Assembly (NCBI GenBank): GCA_022767075.1
Contig: JALEPP010000158.1
Coordinates: forward strand, 1 to 49,867
Reading direction: 5' to 3'
DNA length: 49,867 bases
DNA from: Agathobacter sp.
GTDB lineage: Bacteria > Bacillota > Clostridia > Lachnospirales > Lachnospiraceae
Shown: positions 32,002-39,936 of the stretch, piece by piece
Layout: the number at the start of each line of letters is the position of its first letter
Numbering within the stretch: the first letter of the stretch is position 1
Program-made: the position numbers and the translations under genes
Notes under the pieces: generated by a model
Database searches by the model: none
Told to the model about the DNA's origin: nothing
Seen by the model: the letters and a program-made list of their open reading frames with translations, nothing else

Positions 32002-32021
32002 TAATAGAAGGGTAAATAGAA

Positions 32022-32897
32022 ATGGCTGTAAAAATCGGAAGAAATGATCCATGCTGGTGTGGATCCGGCAAAAAATATAAGGTATGTCATCAGGCATTTG
32101 ATGATCGGATTGAGAAGGTTCGTCAGCAGGGACATAAGGTTCCCAGTCGCGATATTATCAAGACTCCGGAACAGATTGAAGGAATCAAGGCCAGCGCCAA
32201 GATTAACATTGCGGTACTGGATTATATTGAGGAGCACATCCATGCAGGAATGACCACTGCGGAGATTGACAAAATCGTCTACGACATGACCACATCTATG
32301 GGAGGTATTCCGGCACCATTGAATTTTGAAGGGTACCCATACAGCGTATGTACCTCAGTAAATGACCAGGTATGCCATGGTTTTCCTTCTGAAAACGTGG
32401 TATTAAAGGAAGGGGATATCATCAATGTAGACTGCTCAACGATCTTAAATGGCTATTTTTCGGATTCGTCACGAATGTTCTGCATTGGAGAGGTGAGCCC
32501 GGAGAAAAGAAAGCTGGTGGAGGTTACCAAGGAGTGTGTAGAGCTTGGGCTGAAGGAGGTAAAACCATGGGGCTTTCTTGGAGATATGGGACAGGCTGTG
32601 CATGACCACGCCTATGCCAATGGCTATACAATTGTAAGAGAAATTGGAGGGCATGGAATTGGTTTACAGTTCCACGAGGATCCGTGGGTAAGCTACAACA
32701 CCAAGAGAGGAACCGATATGCTGATGGTTCCGGGAATGATGTTCACTATCGAGCCAATGGTTAATATGGGCAAGGTGGAGATATATGTAGACAGCGAGAA
32801 CGATTGGGAAGTATATACGGAGGATGGACTTCCATCGGCCCAGTGGGAGATTCAGGTACTTGTAACAGAGGATGGATATGAGGTGATTTCGTGGTAG
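32022..32897 (+). CDS. map: Methionine aminopeptidase with N-terminal SEC-C zinc motif
   Basis: 291 residues. It removes the initiator Met from nascent proteins at the ribosome. Residues 11-23 form a SEC-C zinc motif (C11, C13, C22, H23 in CWCGSGKKYKVCH), seen in a subset of clostridial Map proteins. The pita-bread catalytic domain has the metal ligands Asp137 and Asp148 (NVDCSTILNGYFSD), His211 in GGHGIGLQFHEDP, and the Glu residues in FTIEPM and QWEIQ. Length fits type I with a 40-residue extension. It overlaps the following hydrolase gene by 7 bp. Confidence 0.93.
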   Translation: MAVKIGRNDPCWCGSGKKYKVCHQAFDDRIEKVRQQGHKVPSRDIIKTPEQIEGIKASAKINIAVLDYIEEHIHAGMTTAEIDKIVYDMTTSMGGIPAPLNFEGYPYSVCTSVNDQVCHGFPSENVVLKEGDIINVDCSTILNGYFSDSSRMFCIGEVSPEKRKLVEVTKECVELGLKEVKPWGFLGDMGQAVHDHAYANGYTIVREIGGHGIGLQFHEDPWVSYNTKRGTDMLMVPGMMFTIEPMVNMGKVEIYVDSENDWEVYTEDGLPSAQWEIQVLVTEDGYEVISW

Positions 32898-33637
32898 AGA
32901 CTGTGGAACAGACTAAGAAGAAAACCGGCAATGGAAAAAAAGCGATTATTGCCATATGTGTGGGAATCTTAGTTGTGGCGCTGGGGTTTGCCGGGGTTGG
33001 ATATTTCACTAATTACTACGAGGCCATGGATTACGTAGACTCCTATGTGGAGCAGGCGTTTGCAGAGAAGGATTACTACGTGTTTACTCCGGCAGATGGC
33101 AGTAAGACAGATCAAGGGATCATCTTCTATCCGGGTGGAAAGGTGGAAGAGACTGCTTATGCACCACTATGTCAGGAGGTTGCCAATGCCGGCTATCAGG
33201 TGTACCTGGTAAAGATGCCGGTTCACCTTGCGGTGTTTGGAAAAGACAAAGGGGCTGATGTGATGAAGACCGAGACGGAGATTGCCCACTGGTACATGAT
33301 GGGACATTCTCTGGGTGGCGCCATGGCAGCTGCCTTTGCGGGAGAGCATACGGATGAGATAGAGGGCTTGATCCTTCTTGGAGCATATTCTACCGCAGAT
33401 CTTTCTTCATCCGATATGAAGGTGCTCACCATTTACGGAGAGAACGATCAGGTGTTGGACCGGGAAAAATACGAGGAAAACCGTAGCAATCTTCCGAAGA
33501 AAACCACAGAGTACATCATTGAAGGAGGAAACCACGCTTATTTCGGAGCATATGGTTCTCAGGATGGGGACGGAGAAGCGACCATTACACAGGAAGAACA
33601 GATGCAGCAGGTGGTAGATCTTGTGCTACAGTGGTAG
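32891..33637 (+). CDS. Membrane-anchored alpha/beta hydrolase
   Basis: 248 residues from a GTG start inside the end of map, with GAGGTGA upstream. One N-terminal membrane helix (AIIAICVGILVVALGFAGVGYF, ~19-40) is followed by an outward-facing alpha/beta hydrolase domain: the oxyanion strand 'GIIFYPGGKVEETAYAPL', the nucleophile elbow GHSLGG (Ser140), an Asp in YGENDQVLD and His in GGNHAYFG. This is the small hydrolase_5-type fold used by esterases and lipases. The substrate is unknown. Coupled to map by overlap. Confidence 0.82.
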   Translation: MVETVEQTKKKTGNGKKAIIAICVGILVVALGFAGVGYFTNYYEAMDYVDSYVEQAFAEKDYYVFTPADGSKTDQGIIFYPGGKVEETAYAPLCQEVANAGYQVYLVKMPVHLAVFGKDKGADVMKTETEIAHWYMMGHSLGGAMAAAFAGEHTDEIEGLILLGAYSTADLSSSDMKVLTIYGENDQVLDREKYEENRSNLPKKTTEYIIEGGNHAYFGAYGSQDGDGEATITQEEQMQQVVDLVLQW

Positions 33638-33715
33638 GAAGCATCCGGGTGAAGAGAGTCATACCCCATGGTAGAAGTTCACCTGGTGGACAAGATGACC
33701 CTAGAAAGGAGACAT

Positions 33716-34198
33716 ATGGAACTGGAAATTGAACGCAAATTTCTCATGAGTGGGTTTCCCACAGAGCTTCCTCTTCTTCGCTGTGTTCAAATCGAACAAG
33801 GCTATGTGAGTGTTGACCCGGAGGTGCGCATACATAAAGCAACCAACATGGATACCGGAATCACTAATTATCGTATCACCATGAAGGGGGAGGGCGATTT
33901 AACCAGAGTGGAAATCAAAAACTCTCTGGAAAAGGAATTCTATGAAGAGGCAGTGAAGCTCGTAAAATATCCGATGATTCAGAAGGAATATCGAGCTTAT
34001 GAGATCGGGGAATATATTTTAGAGGTATGTCTGGTGGATCCGGGGACAGAGAATGAATTCTATTACGGAGAGGTGGAATTTCCTTCGGAGAAGGAAGCCA
34101 ATGAATTTGAGCCAATCCCATGTCTGGGAAAGGAAGTAACGCTGAATGCCAATTATAAAATGAAGAATTATTGGTTAAGAACCAGAGCCGACAGGTAA
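33716..34198 (+). CDS. CYTH-domain protein (triphosphate tunnel family)
   Basis: 160 residues from the ATG at 33716, chosen because AAGGAG precedes it and because it places the family motif ExExK at the very start (Glu4-Ile-Glu6-Arg-Lys8). Other tunnel residues are visible in 'VRIHKATNMDTGITNYRITMKGEGDLTRVEI' and 'IQKEYRAYEIGEYILEVCLV...YYGEVEFPSEKEA'. The family hydrolyses triphosphates (thiamine-PPP, inorganic PPPi) or acts as class IV adenylate cyclase; small bacterial members are most often tripolyphosphatases. Its 3' end forms part of a terminator shared with the convergent DUF4317 gene. Confidence 0.85.
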   Translation: MELEIERKFLMSGFPTELPLLRCVQIEQGYVSVDPEVRIHKATNMDTGITNYRITMKGEGDLTRVEIKNSLEKEFYEEAVKLVKYPMIQKEYRAYEIGEYILEVCLVDPGTENEFYYGEVEFPSEKEANEFEPIPCLGKEVTLNANYKMKNYWLRTRADR

Positions 34199-34217
34199 TT
34201 GTCAGCTCTGGTTCTTA
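34176..34217. terminator. Hairpin shared by convergent genes
   Basis: TAAGAACCAGAGC (34176-34188) pairs with GCTCTGGTTCTTA (34205-34217) and a few inner pairs extend the stem. The left arm lies inside the last codons of the CYTH gene. No long T-tract follows on the plus strand. Likely a bidirectional terminator for the CYTH and DUF4317 genes. Confidence 0.6.
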
Positions 34218-34239
34218 TTACGTGGATCTGTTCTTGGAG

Positions 34240-35529
34240 TTAGATTTGTGTGTTTACTCCGTTGATGGTAGCATGCTCATTTTCTTCCATAGGAATAACA
34301 AGACATTTCTTGCCGGCGATTTCCTCTGTATGGATTTGGCCGGCTTTTTCCGGTTTTACACGTAGGATGACATCGTAGGTTCTTACTTCTGATTCGTAGG
34401 TGTCCAAAGAGGTCTTGGCCTCAGTCAGCTCATTTTTGGTGGTTTCCAGCTGCTGGCTCTTGTCAGAAAGCTCCTGAGTGAGAAGCTCAACCTGCTCTTC
34501 CAACTGGATTTTTTCCATAACCTGATTGTGCTGTTCGATGGCTTTGGAGTCGATGACATTGGATGCCACCGGTGGTTTATCCCCAAAGGTATCCTGGATG
34601 TGCTTTTCAATCTTGTTAGCTTTATCTTCCGGAATCTCTGCATCTACTAAGAGTTTTTCTAATACTGGTGGCTCCAGGAGAAACTCTTCCTCAGAATCCT
34701 CGTGAACCAGGTTATATTCCTCTACCATATCTTCCAGCTTTTCCTGAATGTTTACCAAAAGATGCTCGGTATCTTCGCTCTCTGTACCAAGAGCATTGCG
34801 GACGATGGAATGGAAGGCCATCTTCTGCTCGGTTGCGGTCCGGGCAGGATCACAGCCTAAGCCGTTGCTCATAAACTCAGAGTGAGGCTCCTTGGTATTC
34901 TTGGTGTAGAACAGACAGCTATGTACATCGGCGCTGCGATCGTTGAAGGCCGGGAATAAAAATGCGGTGTCAGGAGCACCAACCACCCAATCACGAATGC
35001 GAGGCCCAATGCGTTTTTCATCTTCCAGATATCCAAGACCCGGTTTGGAAAGAGCCACAGGACAGATGGCGCAGATTAAGTATTCATATACTACTTCTGA
35101 TTCATCCAGGTCGTCGTTGTCTGAGGTTCTGGTCATAACATCATATACGTCATGGAACATAAGGATCAGGTAGTTCCCACCAGCCTGATCGTAGGTGTCA
35201 ATAATCAAATCATAGTAGGCATCTAGTAGGTTCTCGTCCTCAAGCTTGCTGTCTCTAAGAGCCATAAGAATCTGCTGACGGCCTCCGATTTCCTCTTCTG
35301 CCATAGGAAATTCCAGATCCACCAGATTGTTTCCCTTGGTTCCGGAAAGGGTTTTGTTAGCAATCTCCAGGTACTTGTGGAATTCCTCTTCCTCCAAATT
35401 TAAAAATTTACCGCCGAATTTGCAGACCTTATTGCGGTTGGCATCCACGTAGCAGCCCACCAGACGGGTAAAGGTAACATTTTCTTTTTTGAATCTTCTT
35501 TTTAATTCTAAAATCTCTTTCTTATTCAT
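34240..35529 (-). CDS. DUF4317-family protein
   Basis: 429 residues, starting MNKKEILELKRRFKKENVTFTRLVGCYVD, which is the hallmark of the DUF4317 family found in many Clostridia. No signal peptide or membrane helix, so cytoplasmic. Two thirds is a globular alpha/beta domain ('YLILMFHDVYDVMTR', 'VVYEYLICAICPVALSKPGLGYLEDEKRIGPRIRDWVVGAPDTAFLFPAF'). A coiled coil follows (~330-385: 'EQVELLTQELSDKSQQLETTKNELTEAK') and a short beta C terminus. Function unknown. It is divergent from the TetM-NYN fusion gene with a 76-bp gap, so the two share a promoter region; a good AGGAGG lies before the ATG. Confidence 0.85.
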   Translation of the reverse strand: MNKKEILELKRRFKKENVTFTRLVGCYVDANRNKVCKFGGKFLNLEEEEFHKYLEIANKTLSGTKGNNLVDLEFPMAEEEIGGRQQILMALRDSKLEDENLLDAYYDLIIDTYDQAGGNYLILMFHDVYDVMTRTSDNDDLDESEVVYEYLICAICPVALSKPGLGYLEDEKRIGPRIRDWVVGAPDTAFLFPAFNDRSADVHSCLFYTKNTKEPHSEFMSNGLGCDPARTATEQKMAFHSIVRNALGTESEDTEHLLVNIQEKLEDMVEEYNLVHEDSEEEFLLEPPVLEKLLVDAEIPEDKANKIEKHIQDTFGDKPPVASNVIDSKAIEQHNQVMEKIQLEEQVELLTQELSDKSQQLETTKNELTEAKTSLDTYESEVRTYDVILRVKPEKAGQIHTEEIAGKKCLVIPMEENEHATINGVNTQI

Positions 35530-35605
35530 GTCGTTCCTCCTGAGTGATAGTATATCATGTCAACTCATGCTATACTATAAAAAAATAAGAACGGAATGTA
35601 TGTAA

Positions 35606-38305
35606 ATGAATGAAATGAAAAAACTAGTGATGGGAATTTTAGCCCATGTGGACGCGGGAAAGACTACGCTGTCGGAGGCGTTACTATATGAGACAGGGCA
35701 GATCAGAACATTAGGAAGAGTGGATCACCAGGATGCCTTCTTAGATACCAATCATTTAGAGAGGGAGCGAGGCATTACCATTTTTTCCAAACAGGCGAGA
35801 ATTGTGTCTTCGGATATGGAGCTGACCCTTTTGGATACTCCGGGACATGTGGATTTTTCTGCGGAGATGGAAAGAACGCTACAGGTGTTGGACTATGGAA
35901 TTCTGGTGGTCAGTGGAACGGATGGGGTACAGGGGCATACCCGTACTCTCTGGAGACTCTTGCAGCATTACCATGTGCCAACCTTTGTCTTTGTGAATAA
36001 GATGGATCTTCAAGGGGCAGAAAAAGAGCGTGTGCTGGAAGAAGTGAAACAGGCTCTTTCCGGAAGCTGTGTGGACTTTACCGGAGAACAGACAGAGCTT
36101 TTGGATGAGCTTTCCATGTGCAATGAGGAGATGATGGAAAGCTATCTGGAATCCGAGAACATTCCGGTGGAAATGATCCAAAGGGCCATTGCAAAAAGAG
36201 AGGTGTATCCGTGCTTCTTTGGATCGGCGTTAAAGCTGGAGGGAATAGACACCCTTTTGAAAGGAATCCGTACCTACAGCTTATCGCCGGATGCCTCAAT
36301 GGAATTTGGAGCAAGAGTCTATAAGATCGGAAGAGATGCCCAGGGAAATCGTCTGACCTACATGAAGGTCACCGGTGGAAAACTCAGGGTGAAGGAGACT
36401 CTTTCTTACGGAGAGCTTTCAGAAAAGGTGGACCAGATAAGACTCTATTCCGGAGAAAAATATGAGGCGGTTCAAGAGGTTACAGCGGGGGAAGTCTGTG
36501 CGGTTACAGGACTTACCGCTACGGTGTGCGGAATGGGAATCGGTGTGGAGCATGCAATGGAGCTTCCGGTGTTGGAGCCTGTTCTTAATTACCGGATTCA
36601 CTTTCCAAAGGAAATCAATCCAAATGAAATGTACCGCAACATGAAGCTTTTGGAGGAGGAGGATCCGCAGCTTCACATTTTATGGAAGGAAGAACTTGGA
36701 GAAATTCATGTGCAGATGATGGGCCAGGTACAGCTGGAAATACTGACACAGCTCATCAAGGAGCGCTTTGGTGTAGTGGTGGTGTTTGACCATGGCAATA
36801 TCGTGTACAAGGAAACCATTGCAAAGCCAGTGGAGGGAGTAGGTCATTTTGAACCACTGCGCCATTACGCGGAGGCTCACGTATATATGGAACCCGGGGA
36901 GCCGGGAAGCGGCATTCAGGTCACCTTGGATTGCAGTGAGGACGAGCTGGCACTGAACTGGCAGAGACTGATTGCTACCCATATCGAGGAAAAGGAGCAT
37001 ACGGGAGTGTTGACAGGCTCTGCACTTACCGACGTGCGTTTCACGGTGGTGGGAGGCCGTGCCCACAACAAGCATACAGAGGGAGGCGATTTCCGCCAGG
37101 CAACCTATCGTGCCATTCGACAGGGGCTCAAATCCACAGAATGCCTTTTGCTAGAGCCAATCTATCGTTTTTGTCTGGAGGTTCCGGTGGATGCAGTAGG
37201 ACGAGCTATGTCAGATATGAGACAAAAATGTGGAGAGTTTGACACTCCGGAGTTTTTTACTGCTCCTACAGGGGAGATGGCTAGACTTGTGGGAACGGTC
37301 CCGGTGTCTACCATGGGAGATTATATGAAGGAGGTGCATGGCTATACGAAAGGTATGGGCCAACTGATGCTCACTCTTCAAGGGTATGACGTATGCCACA
37401 ACAGTGAGGAGGTAATTGCATCCATAGGGTACGACAGTGAAGCGGATACGGCTAACCCAACAGGCTCTGTATTTTGCGGACATGGAGCAGGCTTTGTGGT
37501 GCCTTGGAATCAGGTGCCGGATTATATGCATGTGCCTTATTGCATGGAAAACAGACAGAGGGAAAAGGATGAGGTGGGATTTTCCTACGATGTCACTCAG
37601 GCCATTCAGAGGTCGGAGACACCGAAAAAGACTCAGTCTGCCTATGAATTAGATAAGGAACTGCAACAGATTTATCAAAGGGAATTTGGGGCGAAGAACG
37701 AGGATGATCTGGAAAGAGACCGAAAGAAGTGGAGAAAGACTTCCGGAGGCCGCACCGTGAATGGAAGGGAAATCACTCCTTCAGAGAAGGTCTACAGTGG
37801 AAAATCCACTCCAAGGGGAAAAGATGTGGTACATCATCTGGTGGTAGACGGATACAATGTGATTTTTGCACTGGAGGAATACAAGACCTTGGCTTCTATG
37901 AACCTGGATAGTGCTAAGGGGAAGCTGCTGGATGATTTGGTGGACTATAAGGGGTACAAGCAGTGCAAGGTTACCGTTGTGTTTGACGCCTACAAGAAGA
38001 AGGAACATCCGGGAAGTGAAGAAGACTATCAGGGTATTCGGGTAATCCATACCAAAACGGATGTTACTGCCGATACCTATATCGAGCAGCTGGTACATAA
38101 GCTGGGGCAGAAGGAACAGATTACGGTTGCAACAAATGACGGCTTGGAGCAGCTAACCATTATGGGACAGGGGGCTTTGCGTATGACAGCCGCAAACCTT
38201 AGAGAAGAAATGAAGCTTACAAGAAAAGAGCAGTTGCAAGCATATCAGACCGGGAAAAAAGAAGAGAAGCATACTCTGGGTGAATATATCACGCAAAAAT
38301 CATAG
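35606..38305 (+). CDS. TetM/EF-G-like ribosome GTPase fused to a NYN (YacP/Rae1-like) nuclease domain
   Basis: 899 residues. The first ~640 form a complete translational GTPase of the TetM/TetO (ribosome-protection) type: G1 AHVDAGKTT (13-21), RGITI switch, DTPGHVDF, NKMD and SAL, then domains II-V. In domain IV the TetM loop that carries YSPVSTPADFR reads HNKHTEGGDFR here, so the tetracycline-displacing tip is not conserved. After a charged linker (~650-738) comes a NYN/PIN-like domain from about residue 740: VVDGYNVIF (Asp748), VVFDAYKKK (Asp794), TKTDVTADTY (Asp819, Asp823) and ATNDGLEQ (Asp845), the YacP/Rae1 pattern. Rae1 of Bacillus cuts mRNA in the ribosome A site. The fusion suggests a ribosome-directed endonuclease; this is inference. 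Drug resistance is not supported. Confidence 0.9.
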   Translation: MNEMKKLVMGILAHVDAGKTTLSEALLYETGQIRTLGRVDHQDAFLDTNHLERERGITIFSKQARIVSSDMELTLLDTPGHVDFSAEMERTLQVLDYGILVVSGTDGVQGHTRTLWRLLQHYHVPTFVFVNKMDLQGAEKERVLEEVKQALSGSCVDFTGEQTELLDELSMCNEEMMESYLESENIPVEMIQRAIAKREVYPCFFGSALKLEGIDTLLKGIRTYSLSPDASMEFGARVYKIGRDAQGNRLTYMKVTGGKLRVKETLSYGELSEKVDQIRLYSGEKYEAVQEVTAGEVCAVTGLTATVCGMGIGVEHAMELPVLEPVLNYRIHFPKEINPNEMYRNMKLLEEEDPQLHILWKEELGEIHVQMMGQVQLEILTQLIKERFGVVVVFDHGNIVYKETIAKPVEGVGHFEPLRHYAEAHVYMEPGEPGSGIQVTLDCSEDELALNWQRLIATHIEEKEHTGVLTGSALTDVRFTVVGGRAHNKHTEGGDFRQATYRAIRQGLKSTECLLLEPIYRFCLEVPVDAVGRAMSDMRQKCGEFDTPEFFTAPTGEMARLVGTVPVSTMGDYMKEVHGYTKGMGQLMLTLQGYDVCHNSEEVIASIGYDSEADTANPTGSVFCGHGAGFVVPWNQVPDYMHVPYCMENRQREKDEVGFSYDVTQAIQRSETPKKTQSAYELDKELQQIYQREFGAKNEDDLERDRKKWRKTSGGRTVNGREITPSEKVYSGKSTPRGKDVVHHLVVDGYNVIFALEEYKTLASMNLDSAKGKLLDDLVDYKGYKQCKVTVVFDAYKKKEHPGSEEDYQGIRVIHTKTDVTADTYIEQLVHKLGQKEQITVATNDGLEQLTIMGQGALRMTAANLREEMKLTRKEQLQAYQTGKKEEKHTLGEYITQKS

Positions 38306-38357
38306 ATAAGTGTGAGCATGCTGGCGGATTTCTATCTATCCACCATAAAGGCATAAA

Positions 38358-38393
38358 TAATAAGGAGGTGAACCAATTGGTTCCCTCCTTATG
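38358..38393 (+). promoter_or_regulatory. Hairpin that buries a perfect Shine-Dalgarno sequence
   Basis: ATAAGGAGG (from 38359) pairs with CCTCCTTAT (to 38392), and inside it GAACC/GGTTC continue the stem around an AATT loop, with one T-C mismatch. The left arm contains AAGGAGGTGA, a full complement of the 16S 3' end. Eight bases after AAGGAGG a TTG opens a 40-codon frame (38377-38499) that ends inside the next gene. No T-tract follows, so a plain terminator is not a full explanation. Confidence 0.6.
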
Positions 38394-38450
38394 CTATTGT
38401 TATAGCACAAAATGGGGAAAATTTCTAGTCTATATCTTTGATAGAGTCAT

Positions 38451-38459
38451 TGGTATAAT
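38451..38459 (+). promoter_or_regulatory. Extended -10 promoter for the DUF6323-like gene
   Basis: TGGTATAAT (38451-38459) is a perfect extended -10 (TGnTATAAT) about 33 bp before the ATG at 38492; no good -35 lies at 17 bp. The ribosome site GGAAGGAG is between them. Confidence 0.6.
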
Positions 38460-38491
38460 GACTCAACATTTGGGGAAGGAGATGGTAGTAG

Positions 38492-39028
38492 ATGGATAAA
38501 AAATGGGTTGCTTTGCTACAGAATCAGAATCAACTTTCGAAGGTGATTGAGACCAATGAGTATACCGAGAAGTTTGGGCTTGCGTTGTCCGAACAGGATG
38601 CGCAGCTGATTTTGGATAGCAGAAAGGAAGCTTTACAAGTCCAAAGAAGAGTTGAGTTTGGAGAGGGAATTGCTCTGAAAATCATCCGGGAGTTCTGTGA
38701 TTCGGATTTTATCGACCAGAATAATTATGTGGACACTATTATCCGATTACAGGAGATTTTTTATCTGTATAAGAACGAGATGAGGGATGAGATTACGGAT
38801 GATGAGCTCCTTCATCTTATGAGGGAACAGTTTGATCAGCTCTGCTTTGGGGACCTGGAATATCTGGAAACCACCTGCCTTGCAAATTTTGCCCAGGCAA
38901 TCCGTCTTGGATATGAAGGCTATCACACACCGGACAGAGATGGGGAACACCGGAAGTTTGATCTGCAGGAGCGCTGGAGCTACGATTTATATCAGGAAGC
39001 CTTGAAAAATCTGGGCTGGGGGGAATAA
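38492..39028 (+). CDS. DUF6323-like protein
   Basis: 178 residues, soluble, helical and acidic. The sequence 'YTEKFGLALSEQDAQLILDSRKEALQVQRRVEFGEGIALKIIREFCDSDFIDQNNYVDTIIRLQEIFY' is like the DUF6323 family seen in Clostridia next to a DUF6179 gene; the family call is from memory. No catalytic motif is visible. It is followed by the next gene after one base, so the pair is an operon and the products probably act together. Function unknown. Confidence 0.65.
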   Translation: MDKKWVALLQNQNQLSKVIETNEYTEKFGLALSEQDAQLILDSRKEALQVQRRVEFGEGIALKIIREFCDSDFIDQNNYVDTIIRLQEIFYLYKNEMRDEITDDELLHLMREQFDQLCFGDLEYLETTCLANFAQAIRLGYEGYHTPDRDGEHRKFDLQERWSYDLYQEALKNLGWGE

Positions 39029-39029
39029 C

Positions 39030-39866
39030 ATGAAATACAAAATGGAGGAGCTAGTGCCTGTTGTGGCAAAGCTTGCGGAAGAATATACCGGGGGAGAGAG
39101 TACCTCCATCACCTATGAAAAGGCACAACAGCTTATGGGGGCAGTAGTGTACTGTATCGGTGAGGCAGAAAGAGACCGGGCTTTTTCCTTGTTGGAGCAG
39201 GGCGGCAGGTCTGCGAAAGAGGCATATTATCTTGGACTTGAATGTGTGGAAAGAAAGACGAGAGAAACCTTGGCTTTGTACAATGAGCTTATGATTCATT
39301 TTTGCAGCTATGAAAATGAATGTCTGAACGACACCGTGGTAAAGGGATTGCCGGAGTTTTTCAAGTGGTATGATTGTAGATATGAACCACAGAATACCAT
39401 ACTTACACTAGACTATCCGATACTGGCAGACAATCCGAAACGTTTGGGAATTGACAGAATCCATGATTATGTATTGTGCATACAACTGGAACAAAGGTTT
39501 CTGAACAGATTCTCCCAGAAGTATATTATGGAGGTACTTTCCGGGTACAATAAGGACTACCGGAGCATGATAGACAACTTGTGTGAGGTGGTTCTGGGGA
39601 ATCTGATAGATCATATGCTGGCGGGAAAGGATTTGTCTGCTTCGGTCCTTAATCAGGAGGAATATGAAAGACTACAGGAAATGATTCGGCAGGAGGAATT
39701 GGGAGCCTTACGTGAAAAGTTAAAAAAAGTGATTAACGAAATGGTGGAAAAATACTATGATGGAGATAAGCAGCTTGCCCAATATCTGGGATATGCGGTT
39801 GACAATATTTCCGTTAGGATGAAAACAGTCGCAGATAATGGGAATTTGGTAGGTTATTGGGGTTGA
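39030..39866 (+). CDS. DUF6179-like protein
   Basis: 278 residues, soluble and mostly helical, with no signal peptide. 'EEYTGGESTSITYEKAQQLMGAVVYCIGEAE' and 'FFKWYDCRYEPQNTILTLDYPIL...GIDRIHDYVLCIQLEQRFLNRF' match the DUF6179 type as remembered. It starts one base after the DUF6323-like gene, a pairing that appears conserved. Function unknown; a role in sporulation or cell-cycle timing is sometimes guessed for such Clostridia-only pairs, but nothing here supports it. Confidence 0.6.
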   Translation: MKYKMEELVPVVAKLAEEYTGGESTSITYEKAQQLMGAVVYCIGEAERDRAFSLLEQGGRSAKEAYYLGLECVERKTRETLALYNELMIHFCSYENECLNDTVVKGLPEFFKWYDCRYEPQNTILTLDYPILADNPKRLGIDRIHDYVLCIQLEQRFLNRFSQKYIMEVLSGYNKDYRSMIDNLCEVVLGNLIDHMLAGKDLSASVLNQEEYERLQEMIRQEELGALREKLKKVINEMVEKYYDGDKQLAQYLGYAVDNISVRMKTVADNGNLVGYWG

Positions 39867-39936
39867 GCTAATAAGCCCTGCAGGGATTTGAAGGGCACAG
39901 AGGGACAAGTAGATAGGTGCTTAAGTAGGAGGATAT

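Noticed and set aside
35606-38305. Tetracycline resistance gene (tetM/tetO/tetW)
   Set aside because: The GTPase part is of that type, but it has a different domain IV tip, an added nuclease domain and no typical tet leader or transposon context. Calling it a resistance gene would be misleading.
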